Shown here piece by piece: positions 37,901 through 48,069 of a stretch of 64,000 nucleotides of DNA. The stretch lies in contig JAQGDQ010000282.1 in the NCBI GenBank assembly GCA_030141605.1, positions 1 through 64,000 of the forward strand, read 5' to 3'. The position numbers and the translations under genes are program-made. The first letter of the stretch is position 1, and each line of letters opens with the position of its first letter. This stretch comes from Tubiluchus corallicola. Its lineage: Eukaryota; Priapulida; Priapulimorpha; Priapulimorphida; Tubiluchidae. The notes beneath the pieces were generated by a model. It had not been told where the DNA came from. It worked only from the letters and a program-made list of their open reading frames with translations, and made no database searches.

Positions 37901-40900
37901 GCATGATTTTAACTATGTAAAGTAAAAGTTTTAATAAAGTTGTGTTGTTTTAACTATAATTTTTATTTGTTTACAGAAAACAAAAATACAGAATAGGGAA
38001 AATTTTGCTCCCTTGGAGCTATAGTCATAGTCCTACAGGTTTCAAGTTCTGTTCTGAACACAACTCAAGACAAGACTGATTCGCCGCTCTTTAAACAGCA
38101 TTATATAGCAGCTCTATAGTAGTCTAGACAGAAATTGTTTATGGATAATACAATATGAATGCTCAATATCAAACTATTAAAAAGTTTTTTTCATTTTAGA
38201 AGATCTGCACTATTGATACTCGTGCTAAATAATACAACTTTAAAACAGTTTAAAAAAATATATGTGCTAATTAGTAAATGGAATTAATAAATTGTTAGAC
38301 AAGTATACGAAGAGCAAAAATAATACAAACCATGCCAGCACTATTAATAAATGTTTCACATTCAACAGTTCCCAAATTTGTCCTAACGCCTTTCACTCGC
38401 TGGCTTTCCACTAAAACTTCTTCTACTGTGCAGCCTTCTATGATTTTTGCACCTATAAAAACACATCTATTTGTTTCCAGTTTTACTTGAAGATGCTGTG
38501 CCAATAGGTAAGTTACATTTATTCATTGTATGGAAATTAAAAACTAACACACACAAATGTACAGTTCAGTCAACATTTTGTTGACATAAAATATTTGTTT
38601 TACTTAATATTTCAGATAACGTATCAAAATGCTATACTTAAGTTATGTATAAGAAAAAAGCATTATATCTTAATTTATTATTGCTTTATGCATGCTTTAT
38701 GACTGCTAAGAATTTTATGAAGCCGAGTTACACACACCAGCCTATAGAGAATTGAAGGCTTAAAGTTGCAAGCAAAAACCTAGCTGGTCTTTTGTAGCCT
38801 AACGGTGACTAGATAGTGTAGCAGCACATCTGATCAGGAACTCACAAGGTTCCAGGCACTGGGGAGGAGTAGCTAGGATTTTTCTTTGTCAGCCTGCTAA
38901 ATATTATAATTTTCCCAGATAGTAATGACATTAAAACCAATTAACTAGTGTAGTAAACAATTAACCTAAAAAGTGAAATGACTACTATCACTGTACTTAC
39001 AATATTCCCTTTGTGCACTTAATCTATAAAACATTAGCGACGGGAAATGAATGGTGACTTTGCGAGGAAACATAAACATTGAAAGGTCTTTTGTCTTTGG
39101 AACACAGTCAAACTAATGACTTGCCTTTTTCCTCAGCCAACTTTGCTAAAGTTTTACAGAGTTTGTTGGGATCCACAATAGCATCATTTGGTACATAAAC
39201 ACCTCCCTACAAATACAAAAAATTATAGCATTATTTGAAACAAAAGCAAGTAATTGGTAAACTTCGCTGTTTCTTTATAAATTGCTTAAAACAGAAATAA
39301 AGCTCTTGATAATTTACCTTCAAATCATTTACTTTCATTGGTGGAACCAAATGACCAATTTCTTCAGGAGTGACAAAACTGCATTCCAGCTTCTGCACTC
39401 TGAAAACATCTTTTATTGTACATTTTACTTAAATCGCAAGGAGAGACAAAAAGAGAAGGAGGATTTCTATTACAGTGTTTGTTTAAAGAAGCTTCAAATC
39501 TACCAAAAACACATTTGTACACTGAACTGGTTATAATTTAGGATGATTACGAGTGAAGCTCAGAAATATGATAGTGATGCTGAACAGTAACCTTCTTTAA
39601 AAATTTAGCTTACTTGGCTTGCCCCGCTAGCCGCCGTAGTGAGATCATCCGATTTTCAGTACGAGCTAGATTAATGCTACCTGTTTGGTGCCAACCTAAA
39701 AAAGGCAATAATTAAAAAAATAACAAAAAAGTGTGAAACGCTTAATTTCAGTTTGGTTAATTAACATATTTTTTACTTATACTTGTAAAGAAGTATCCAT
39801 AGTAAAGAAGTACTCTTGCATAAAACAATTGGTGAAGAATGCACTTTAGTGAGAAAGGACAGACAGTGCCATCCAAAATTTCCATATTTCTGTTATTTAA
39901 TTTATCAAACTTGCTTTAGGAAATTAATTTTACGAATCAGTCTAAGTGCGTGTGAATGCATATATTTATGAATGTGTATTTAAAACTATGCCTTAAATAT
40001 GCATCCAATTTAGTTTGAAATTTTAACATTTAAACTCAAAAAAAGCTCATTTAAACAGTTTTACACGGTAGTTAGCTACACAAAAAGCAGATGTGCTTGC
40101 CCACTTACCGATGTCGTAACCTTGTTCGTGCAGGCTCCGGTAGAACTCGACGCTCAGTATGCACAGCTGCCGTTCTGCTGCTTTTCGGAGACAACCGACT
40201 ACGCCAGATGACATCCATGTTACACCCCCGGATAGCCTGTGAAATGCTAATGCATGTGCACCTATTTCATACTAAGCATACCATTTCATAAAAGCATAAA
40301 GCATGCTAAGCATAAAAATGTTACGTGAACTAGACATGTTTGCCGAATAAGATGAAAGTCCACATGTAGATGATGCCAAGTTAAAGATACAAATATCTCT
40401 GCCTATACTGCAATTCTAAAGAAGTCTGATCAAACATACACTTGCCATACAAATTTCGATAGTATAGCTCTTTTTGCCATGCCACAGGACAGACAACCAT
40501 GATATATCAACAATGCTATAATGAAGTCTGTTTGGCACAATATTGTTGGAATCTTGGTAACTTGTATATATATATATATATATGCAAAACCGATCCTAAG
40601 TTCAACGACTTCAATAATTCTAATCCCTTACTGTCGAGATTTGGCATACATAGGCATGTAGACACTGCCAGTCAAACAGATACTTTAGTGACAGACAAGA
40701 ATAAAAAAATTCAAGACAGTGTGTCTGAAAATAGTACACCGGGTATGTAAACTGTATATTATGATACGTTTCAAAAACAATTTCTGTGCAGAGTGCAGCC
40801 ATGCATATGCTATGACCATTTAGACTATTTCCACTAAGCAAACCATCAAGAACAGCTTTTTTAGAAAAAAAGTGGTAATAATTTAGTAGTTACAAGAAAA

Positions 40901-41627
40901 GTAAATGATGCAAAATCAACTGATAGCAAATCCAGCAATGATGGCACAAAGCTGTTTCAATGGGAAAAATGACACCGGAGAGGAACTGTTTCAATATAGC
41001 TTGAAATCATTGATCATAGAAACTGGCACATTATTCAGATTTCATCTTCCTCATAACAAACTCCAAGTAATTTGAAACTGAGAAACGCCTGCTGTAAATG
41101 TTAAGTGAACAGTATGTAGCTGATAATACGAACAAATTTTGCTCCCAAGCGAAATCAATGATATTTCATGGATGGCAGGTAAAAAGCAATTTGGGCAAAA
41201 TATTTATGGGCTGTAAGGGCATGAATTCAGTTTACTGACAAAAGCTGGTAAAACACAATTATTTATTGACAAAATAAAGTTACTTCTGTGAGCTGTAGCT
41301 AATGCCTTAATGCTTAATGATTATTAAGATACATTCAATATTTAGTGCAGTATCAGTTTACTTACGCTCCCTGTTCTAGCAACACTACGCCAGTAACGCC
41401 AAGTCTTGTGAGGTGATAAGCAATAGATGTGCCTATTATTCCTCCTCCACATATAACAATATGTGTATGAGATGGTAAATTCTCCTGGTAATAAGACGGT
41501 TTTTGCTTACAACACGTAGTATTAAAATTCTGAAAATAAAAACGACATACTGTCAAAAATTACCTTGCTGAACTAAATGATTTACACAAATGCTTACGAA
41601 GATATGGTGACAGCAGCAATGCTTCAT
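25909..41627 (-). CDS. PDPR-B: divergent PDPR paralog
   Basis: Exons, 5' to 3' on the - strand: 41598-41627, 41366-41529, 40109-40236, 39614-39695, 39318-39399, 39125-39206, 38331-38452, 37056-37170, 34957-35112, 33290-33414, 32708-32906, 31757-31909, 31067-31203, 30088-30236, 28748-28949, 28159-28248, 27540-27719, 26478-26619, 25909-26207. These give 878 aa in frame; many exon lengths equal those of PDPR-A (82, 82, 82, 122, 125, 153, 149, 90, 180). GGGIIG at 38-43 is kept, but the flavinylation His is Met73, GMNSSG is GFCDGG (371-376), EHFY is LHAA and GGFE is RGYE. The C-terminal half keeps GGYENDC and WPWGGEPIYRNG. It is probably a mitochondrial regulatory protein without normal FAD chemistry. 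Exon 1 (MKHCCCHHIF) is the least certain: it is a weak targeting peptide and lies beside a LINE. The intron after exon 6 uses a GC donor. Confidence 0.9.
26654..27308. repeat. possible decayed foldback/hAT-like element (PDPR-B intron 17)
   Basis: The left part starts CAGGGGTGTTCAAGATG, like some hAT ends, and has GATCCTGACCCTGAAC. The right part carries the inverse of a similar block (GTTCCGGGTCAGGACC), about 13 of 16 bases matching. The left end also holds several near-repeats of CTTGAACTTC(T)GATCCC. The terminal match is poor and there is no target duplication, so this is tentative. Confidence 0.35.
27750..28075. repeat. degenerate CAAC/CAGC-rich simple repeat (PDPR-B intron 16)
   Basis: About 300 bp built from variants of AACCAGCCAACCAATCAACC with a 4-bp underlying period. 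It is purine-poor on one strand and heavily mutated, so it is an old expansion. It lies inside an intron and contains no splice signal. Confidence 0.8.
33214..33286. repeat. 38-bp tandem duplication beside PDPR-B exon 10
   Basis: Two nearly perfect copies of a 38-bp AT-rich unit beginning GAAAATTTATCTTTTAAAAT. The second ends immediately next to the exon 10 donor at 33289. This is a recent slippage or duplication event. Confidence 0.85.
35968..36003 (-). other. candidate 36-nt cassette microexon of PDPR-B
   Basis: Lies between exon 8 (37056) and exon 9 (35112). A pyrimidine-rich TTGCTTGCCACAG acceptor precedes it and a GTTTGT donor follows. It is phase 1 in and out, so inclusion adds 12 residues (ETEIRQAGPITS) without changing the frame. 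Without it, the A and B proteins align here with equal length, so it would be optional. Its end, ATTACTTCAG, resembles the end of exon 8, GTTACATCAG. Confidence 0.45.
37587..37959. repeat. long foldback repeat (PDPR-B intron 7)
   Basis: Left arm 37587-37702 and right arm 37806-37959 are inverted copies. Shared words include GCAGAGCCTATTATGCA, ATACAACCAGTTTAT, ACTTTTACTTTACATAGTTA and TTAAAACAACACAAC. The right arm has an extra insert of about 45 bp containing CAGTTGTCTGCCGAAACATT. It is a MITE or foldback transposon without recognisable coding. Confidence 0.8.
40565..40583. repeat. (TA)n microsatellite
   Basis: Short TATATA run in PDPR-B intron 2, directly before a coding-like stretch noted in the findings. 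Confidence 0.9.
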
Positions 41628-42119
41628 GGAGGATGTCGCACGGACCAAGTACACATAAGATGTTCTGATAGTTGGAACAAATGTTAGTTAACTAAAAGTG
41701 AAGAGGATCAAGCAGGCTATAAGAACTCACTTAACAGATCAGATAGAGAAATTTAAAAAGCAAAGCATTAGCTGAGAATGTAAAGGAGGACTCTACGATA
41801 TTTGACAACTATGTGCCTAGAAAAACCAAAACAAGAGAGAAGGCGCAGTCATTTATTGACAAGGAGGGAAAGCAATTGTTCACAATACTGTTGCAGCTAA
41901 CTTGTTGAATAATAATTTTTTTACTCGGTGTTCACAGGAGAAAAATTGGATAATGTAACTGCTCCTGTAAGCTACTTTGGAAGTAGCACGAGGAGCTTTA
42001 ACAAACTGATTTGTCTCCGAATAGGATAGCTAAAGTCTCGAGGAGTGTGGAAACCTTGCAAAATCAGCAGGTATGGAGTCCCTACCAATGTGTTAAAGAA
42101 GCTGGCAGGTGAACTGAAA

Positions 42120-42173
42120 CAGAGAATGTAATATCTGTTTTGTGGTTAAGCATAGTAGATATTACATTCTCTG
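42120..42173. repeat. 17-bp perfect hairpin inside the LINE remnant
   Basis: CAGAGAATGTAATATCT at 42120-42136 is repeated inverted at 42157-42173 with a 20-nt loop. The LINE family would not normally carry this here, so it is probably a local inverted duplication or tiny insertion. Confidence 0.8.
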
Positions 42174-43703
42174 TCTAAAACTACTGCTTAGTACGACATA
42201 TAGGAAAAGCCCAGATGCAGGAGAGATTCCAAATAGACTGAGTGTGTGTAAATGTGCCTCTAATTCATAAGAGTGGACCGACAAAATTGCGTCGAACTAT
42301 AGGCCAGTTAGCTTAACTAGATATTTTATGAAAAGTCATGGAAACTTTGATCAAGAAAGGTAGTACTTCATCTAAACAAGTTTGAGCTCATCAAAGGTAA
42401 TCAGCATGGATTAACCAAAGAAACGTCATGCTTCACAAACTAGTTATATATTTTCGTGAAGAAGTTACTAAACATATAAATGAGGATCATCCTGTGTGTA
42501 TCCTATATTTAAATTTCAGCAAGGCATTTGATAAGGTCCTACGTGAGAATGATAAAGAGTTTGAAGCAAGTGGTAGTATTTTATGTTTCAAAGTAATCGG
42601 AGAAATCACGTAGTTATTACAGAAACAGCAAAGGGTGGTAGTCAACGGTTAAGCATTTATTGGTCCAGAGGTGAGTAGTGTACATCAAAATTCAGTTTCA
42701 GGGTTTGCATTACTTATTTATTATCTTCATTAATGTTATAGATGAAGTGTGCAATAGAGTTTTGAAATTTGCAGATGATATAAAAAAGTATCAATCTATT
42801 GTTTCCATGAGGAATGCAGTTGCTATACAGGATGATTTGTATGCAATGTTTAGTGATCTGAGGAATGGCAAATGTTATTTATATTTCAGCAGGTGTGTGT
42901 GCATACATTCTGGCTACAGTGTAGAGTGTGATAATTATTTGAGTAAGAACCTATTTAAAGCTGTGGTTAAGGAGAAAGATTTGGGGGTAATGATCAGTAA
43001 ATTCTTATGAGTGATGTAACAGTGTGCAGTAGCAGTAAAAAAAGGAAACAGAATCTTGGGGATGGTAAATAGGATATTTGCCTATTTGTTAAGGATGTAT
43101 AAAAATTTTTTGTTTTGCCCCCCTCTGTTTGGGATACTGTATAAGCACACTTCCAAAAGGATGTAAATATTTTGGAGGGCGTACAATGTAAGTTTAATAA
43201 GAAAGTACCTGGCCTTGAAGGTATGTCATATGAACAGAGAGTGAAAGTTTTGAATTTGACAACATTGGAAACCAGATGCATTGAAGGGGATGAGTCGGAT
43301 ATTTTTAAAATTTTCAAAAGCACTGAAGATTTAAACCATGATGAACGATAATTTTTTTGCCTTGAGTGATGCACACACCAGACAGCATACTTACAATGTT
43401 TACAAGTAATGACCAAGATTAGATGCGAGAAAATTCTCCTTTTCTTGACAAGCGATAAATTGGTACAATGAGCTACTGCACAACCAACTCTGCTAATAGT
43501 TTTAAGGTCATCTGGACAAACTTTGTAGAACTTACAGGCAGTGCATAATTAATTAGGAGTCAGCAGACAACTAGCACATTACTTCGTCCCAGTCCGTTGC
43601 TTTTTCCCGACAAATCTGATCTGTCATGTGGGACTGTGGGAGGGATATGTTTCTAACAGGCATCAGCATGCTGTGCTACATTGTGAGAGAAAATCTTGTG
43701 AGA

Positions 43704-43747
43704 GAAAGACCAACTGGTCATCTGACTACATGACCAATTGGTCTTTC
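43704..43747. repeat. 3'-terminal stem-loop of the LINE
   Basis: Arms 43704-43721 and 43730-43747 pair over 18 bp with one mismatch around an 8-nt loop, about 75 bp before the (ATT)n tail (43824-43843). LINEs of the CR1/L2 clade use a 3' hairpin plus microsatellite tail for reverse-transcriptase recognition. Confidence 0.65.
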
Positions 43748-43823
43748 GCTGCCCTTTCTTCACATTTTTGTTTCCAAATTAATTGTATTATAACTGTGCG
43801 TGTGTTGCAAGATAAATAAAAAG

Positions 43824-43843
43824 ATTATTATTATTATTATTAT
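43824..43843. repeat. (ATT)n tail microsatellite
   Basis: About six ATT units following AATAAAAAG. It fits the 3' tail of the CR1/L2-like LINE. Confidence 0.8.
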
Positions 43844-44633
43844 AAATCGACAGTCTGATTTCAAGACCTGACTTGAAAGACATTGAGACTTGAAAAATAT
43901 TAGAATACGGATTCTATTTTGGAGACTTTGGATAGCATACAGAAGGGTATCAGCAGAAGTGCATCTGTGTTGATCAGCTGTTCTACATTACAGTTGAAAA
44001 TTTTTTTAATGTACGAAATAATACAATTATTAATTGGTTACGTCAGTTCACCAAGTACGAACTGAAACACAAAAGATGAAGACTAGGTTACCTTCACAAA
44101 TAAATTACGGACCAATCCCTTTCGAAAAAACTGTCTCAAACAACTACATGTTTTTAACAACATCATTCATTTCGCAACTAACAAAAAGATTTTAACAACA
44201 TTCTATGAAAATTACGTCGAAACACATCAAGAATGCAGGGCGCAGAATACGCCAATAACCGAATTAGGACACTTGCGCTTAAGCGCATGCGCTAAATTTG
44301 TGGAAAAGCCCTGCCTGTCATACTACTTGGGTTAGCCCATGTACGCCAATTGTCCTACCTTGGCTAGTGTCCTACTTTGCTTCCAACGAAGATCAAGCAC
44401 TCTGGCAAATTGGGACCCGGATGTTATTTACGTCAGTAACTTCAAAGATTTCCTCGCTTTTTCAAAAAAAAATACTATGGAAAGCAGACCAGTTGTGGCA
44501 ATTGAAACACTGTACTAATTGGAAAGTTGAAATATTCACTAATTGTTATAACTATGCTGAATTTAAAATAAATTGCGTTATTCGGTCCACAGTTGCGCAC
44601 AACACTTGCGGCTAAAATTTAGCCGAAACTCAA

Positions 44634-47600
44634 ATGGGAATGTTTAGACTTTTGGTTAGTAAACTTCGTTTGATTTTTTTTAGCAGGATGGAGTTTGTCA
44701 ACTAGTTTACTGTAAGACGTGGGCCTATTTCGATGCAGTTAACATTGAATTTTTAAGTTTGCGTATTGCTGAGGTTGGTTTAGGGGTGGAATTTGGACAC
44801 TATTTATCATTAACACTAGTTTTACATACATTCAATTTCACAGTTGTTTTTATCTCTGTGCTCTTTAAGTCAATTCAATTCAGTTTATTTGCACAAATTT
44901 CTTCTAATACAGTGACAACACACATAGAAAATACAATTTTATAATTATTCAGAAATATAAAGTTGACGAAATATTCTAGTAAAAGGTAACACAATACATA
45001 AGCATAAGTCTATACTACAATACGATAGTTGCTGAGTGCAATAATATCAATTATGTCATCTAAAACTTCATCTTGCCTCCTGAGTCCTAAGCTACGGCGA
45101 GTAAGGTGAGTTCTCAGGACTTAGGAGGCATGTAAATCTGAGCTATGAAGTATGGTCTATTTTGTGTTTTCTTCATATTTTTCAGTTTAAGCTAGATGGA
45201 AAAATCAGTTTATTTTGTTAAAAGCACTCAAAAGTCAGATAAAATTAAATATAGATATAGCATTGTGAAAAACACAACTGACAACGTATTGTTTCCTCGT
45301 TAATACGATTGAAAGAACCTTCAACAAAATTTTTGAACAACAGTTTTAACATCATTCCATCCGAAAACTCATATGATTCCCGATTAATCCAAGAATCTTA
45401 TTAGCCTTGCTCAGTTGAATTTCTAGATGTTTGGAAAACTCAAAGGCATGATCCACATCCACATCCAAGTCCTTCTTCAGTTCAGTGGCTTCTAAGGCTG
45501 TTGTTCTTAAGCCTCCCTGTTTTATACTGTAGTCGAATAATGGGTTGTTAGAACTTTCTGGTACGAACCGCGTAAAAAAATAATGTTTAAAATAAAATAA
45601 AGTCAGACTACACAACCTAAAGCATGTAATTTACGTATATTATGAGCGTTATTAAATTGGACCCACTGTGGAATCCCTGATGTGACTTGAGACCATCAGA
45701 TATGTGACCATTAACTATAGTGGACTGGCAGTGTCCCTATAGAAATTGTTGAATCCATGGCAAAAGCTTACCTATGTGGTATGGAAACAAATGCGTTTAC
45801 ATAATCAAAGTATAATATATCTAGAGATAAACTAGCCTTTTCAACAACCATTGTCAGATCTGTCAACTCTCATGCATTGTGTCACATGCATTTTAAGTCT
45901 TTCACACTCATGAAATTTCACTTCTCATGAATTCAGTAACTTTACACGCTTGTTTACAAATCAGTTGGTTCCTTTGCCATCAGTACCAACCAGAAAACAA
46001 TTAGTAGTTATTACTCTCAATAAATCAGTAGCATTCAAGATGTATTATACACTAAAGGGTACGGGACAGGATGGAGTTATGGAGCTTTGTGTATAAAAGA
46101 ACATATATTATATATAAAACATAGTGAACTGCAATAACAGCGTAAGAAAGCTTGATCTGTAGTAGCCAAAAATTACCTTATTAATCTTTTTTATTTTGTC
46201 CTAATTTTTTGATAATTTGATTTTGATACACAAAAAGCAAAAATTTCTGGAGCATGATTTACCCCCTGGACCCTTGCGAGATGATCCCCGGGCTGGTTCC
46301 ATTTCACATTCATTTTTACATCAAATGGTTGTCAGGTTTACATTGTCCAAGCATCTAATGCAATAAAAAGGTTAGATATGCATGAGCTTTTGCTCAAATA
46401 CCACATTGGTAGTCCAGTGTAGATCATTAATCATGATATGGTGGAGCACTACTATAGATATTCCTCACAATCAACTCCATGTCTTTGCAACATACACATG
46501 TGAGGATAATAGGCTTGTAGTTTCAGGCCTGTTATGTTGCTTATATAGCAATTGTAATAAAAACTACTGCTTAAGATTATCTACAACTTGGTTTGCGAGC
46601 TATAATTGACAAAATGTGGAACCTCGCCAGTATGTGTTACTTATGGATATGGAGAGATTTTTGCTCCTTCTCTTGAGTCTGTTAATGCTATTTAAAAAAC
46701 TGTAGACTGGTATTAAAATGAATGTTAATTCATTTTATGAAAATAAAATATTAATATTTGAAAGTTGTCACTGTCCAATAATAACCCTGATAGATTCAAA
46801 ATAAAAAATGGTCTTCGATGTTGTTGGAAACGTGACGTAAACATCTAAAAGAATACACTCTTGATATTAAATTTAAAAACTTGAATAGTATTAATGATAG
46901 CGTATAAAAAAACTGGCCATACTTTTTTATTTTAATAGCTAACCCTAATTTTTTTCTTCACACATTAACACATCACAAACAGTTTATTTGAATGTAGCCA
47001 TACGATTGTAATATATTTTTATGCAAAACAAAGTTTGCATCTGCAAAACAAAATTTTTGCAGCTCATTACTGATGATCTGTTTGTTGAAGATCCCATTTG
47101 TCTGAAGTAGTTTTTTATCTATGTACTTATATATTTTGATATCTTATGGTAGGTTACATTTGGAGTTGGCATTTATGCTGGCATTTACCTTTGTCAGAAC
47201 TATGAGGTAAGTATTGGTAAATTTGTTGTTAATTAATTATAGTTATGATTATAATAATATGGTAGTATTGGTTGTTTTGTGTAGTTTACCTGACTTCTTT
47301 AGGTAATATAACTGGCTTGTTGCTTTTGATTCTATGTAACCATTGTCAACAGTTACGTCTAATTTAGTTACTTTATAATGTTTACTTTATAATAAATGAG
47401 ATTTTGTTATAACGTCTGACTATACTAGACATCTTGTTTGCTGTTGACCAGGTATACCAGGTATAATTTAAAAATATAGAACCATGGAAACAAATTGACA
47501 ACACTACATGTGTTATTTTGAATTTTGGAATGTGTTTGAAATTTTTAAATTACATTACATAACTGAGAAATTACATTATAGTAATTATGGAGTGTGATGA

Positions 47601-48015
47601 AGACATTTTATAACTACTCTTCATTGGGTAAAAAAAAAATTGGATATGAATATTGGATATGAAAATTATGAATGTGATCTTCAGTAAAACAGTAAAAGCA
47701 CCACTTTAATTTGAACATATATGTATTATTTTAAAGGAAGGTTGCTGTCGCTTTTTCCTTTTAGTGCTATTACTCTTATCTTCTATAATTGTTTTTGCTC
47801 AGGCTCTGTCACCTGTTAAATGTACATAATTATCTGTGACATTAAGATTACTGTCTATATTTGTTCTCACTAAAATTAATGAATTTTTAAGTAACTGTTT
47901 TATATCTGCGTTTTAGATTCCAAGAGTGGATGAACCATCCGAACTGTACAGAAAATTCATAGAATTTACTAAACAATACAAGAAGCAGTCTCCGTCACGC
48001 CCCGATGATAGTTAA
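44634..48015 (+). CDS. STMP1: STMP1-like short transmembrane mitochondrial protein
   Basis: Three coding exons: 44634-44654, 47153-47206 and 47917-48015, all phase 0 with GT-AG introns, giving 57 aa. Residues 3-20 are a hydrophobic, Gly-rich helix (FRLLVTFGVGIYAGIYL). It is followed by CQNYEIPRVDEP, the conserved (A/C)QNY(D/E)(I/V)P signature of the STMP1/DUF4535 family, and then a charged Lys-rich tail. Vertebrate STMP1 is a microprotein of about 47 aa in the mitochondrial inner membrane linked to respiratory complexes. Exons 2 and 3 are secure. Exon 1 (MGMFRLL) was chosen because it has a good GTTAGT donor, the right phase, a continuing hydrophobic helix and a CpG-richer upstream region. 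An alternative ATG at about 46809 would need a weak donor. Confidence 0.75.
45074..45130. repeat. 15-bp inverted repeat in STMP1-like intron 1
   Basis: TGCCTCCTGAGTCCT at 45074-45088 and its complement at 45116-45130, with one mismatch and a 27-nt loop. It is small; its origin is unknown. Confidence 0.6.
45300..45620 (-). mobile_element. CR1-like LINE fragment (RT C-terminal part)
   Basis: The - strand reads TELKKDLDVDVDHAFEFSKH followed by SKANKILGLIGNHMSF. This is the EKDLGV...FS.H...KANKILG region downstream of the RT palm in CR1/Jockey-type LINEs. It is truncated on both sides and lies inside intron 1 of the STMP1-like gene. Confidence 0.8.
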
Positions 48016-48062
48016 CACCTGTGTAAAGGCAATTTAGTACGTAAGCAGTGATACCTTGAGAC

Positions 48063-48068
48063 AATAAA
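48063..48068 (+). terminator. poly(A) signal of the STMP1-like gene
   Basis: AATAAA 48 nt after the stop codon. A TG-rich stretch (TGTGCTGTACTGTGTTTG) follows near 48119, as expected for a cleavage/polyadenylation site. Confidence 0.7.
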
Positions 48069-48069
48069 A

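Larger units (their letters stand above)
41690..43845 (+). mobile_element. decayed CR1/L2-like LINE, reverse transcriptase and 3' end
   Basis: Reading across frameshifts and stops shows a typical CR1-group order. First comes an endonuclease-RT linker (LAENVKEDSTIFDNYV near 41.77 kb). Then come NYRPVSLTRYF (42.29 kb), TKETSCFTNLL, the RT palm YLNFSKAFDKV (42.5 kb), VCNRVLKFADDIK (42.75 kb) with an intact FADD, EKDLGVMIS (42.97 kb) and LTTLETR (43.26 kb). The 3' end has a stem-loop (43704-43747) and a short (ATT)n tail. Many stops make it dead. Its left edge lies about 60 bp from the proposed first exon of PDPR-B. Confidence 0.85.

Noticed and set aside
42994-43416. 140-codon minus-strand ORF
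   Set aside because: It is the antisense of the CR1-like LINE's RT C-terminal region.
46382-46609. 75-codon ORF in STMP1-like intron 1
   Set aside because: No motif, no matching splice phases to the STMP1-like exons, chance length for this AT content.
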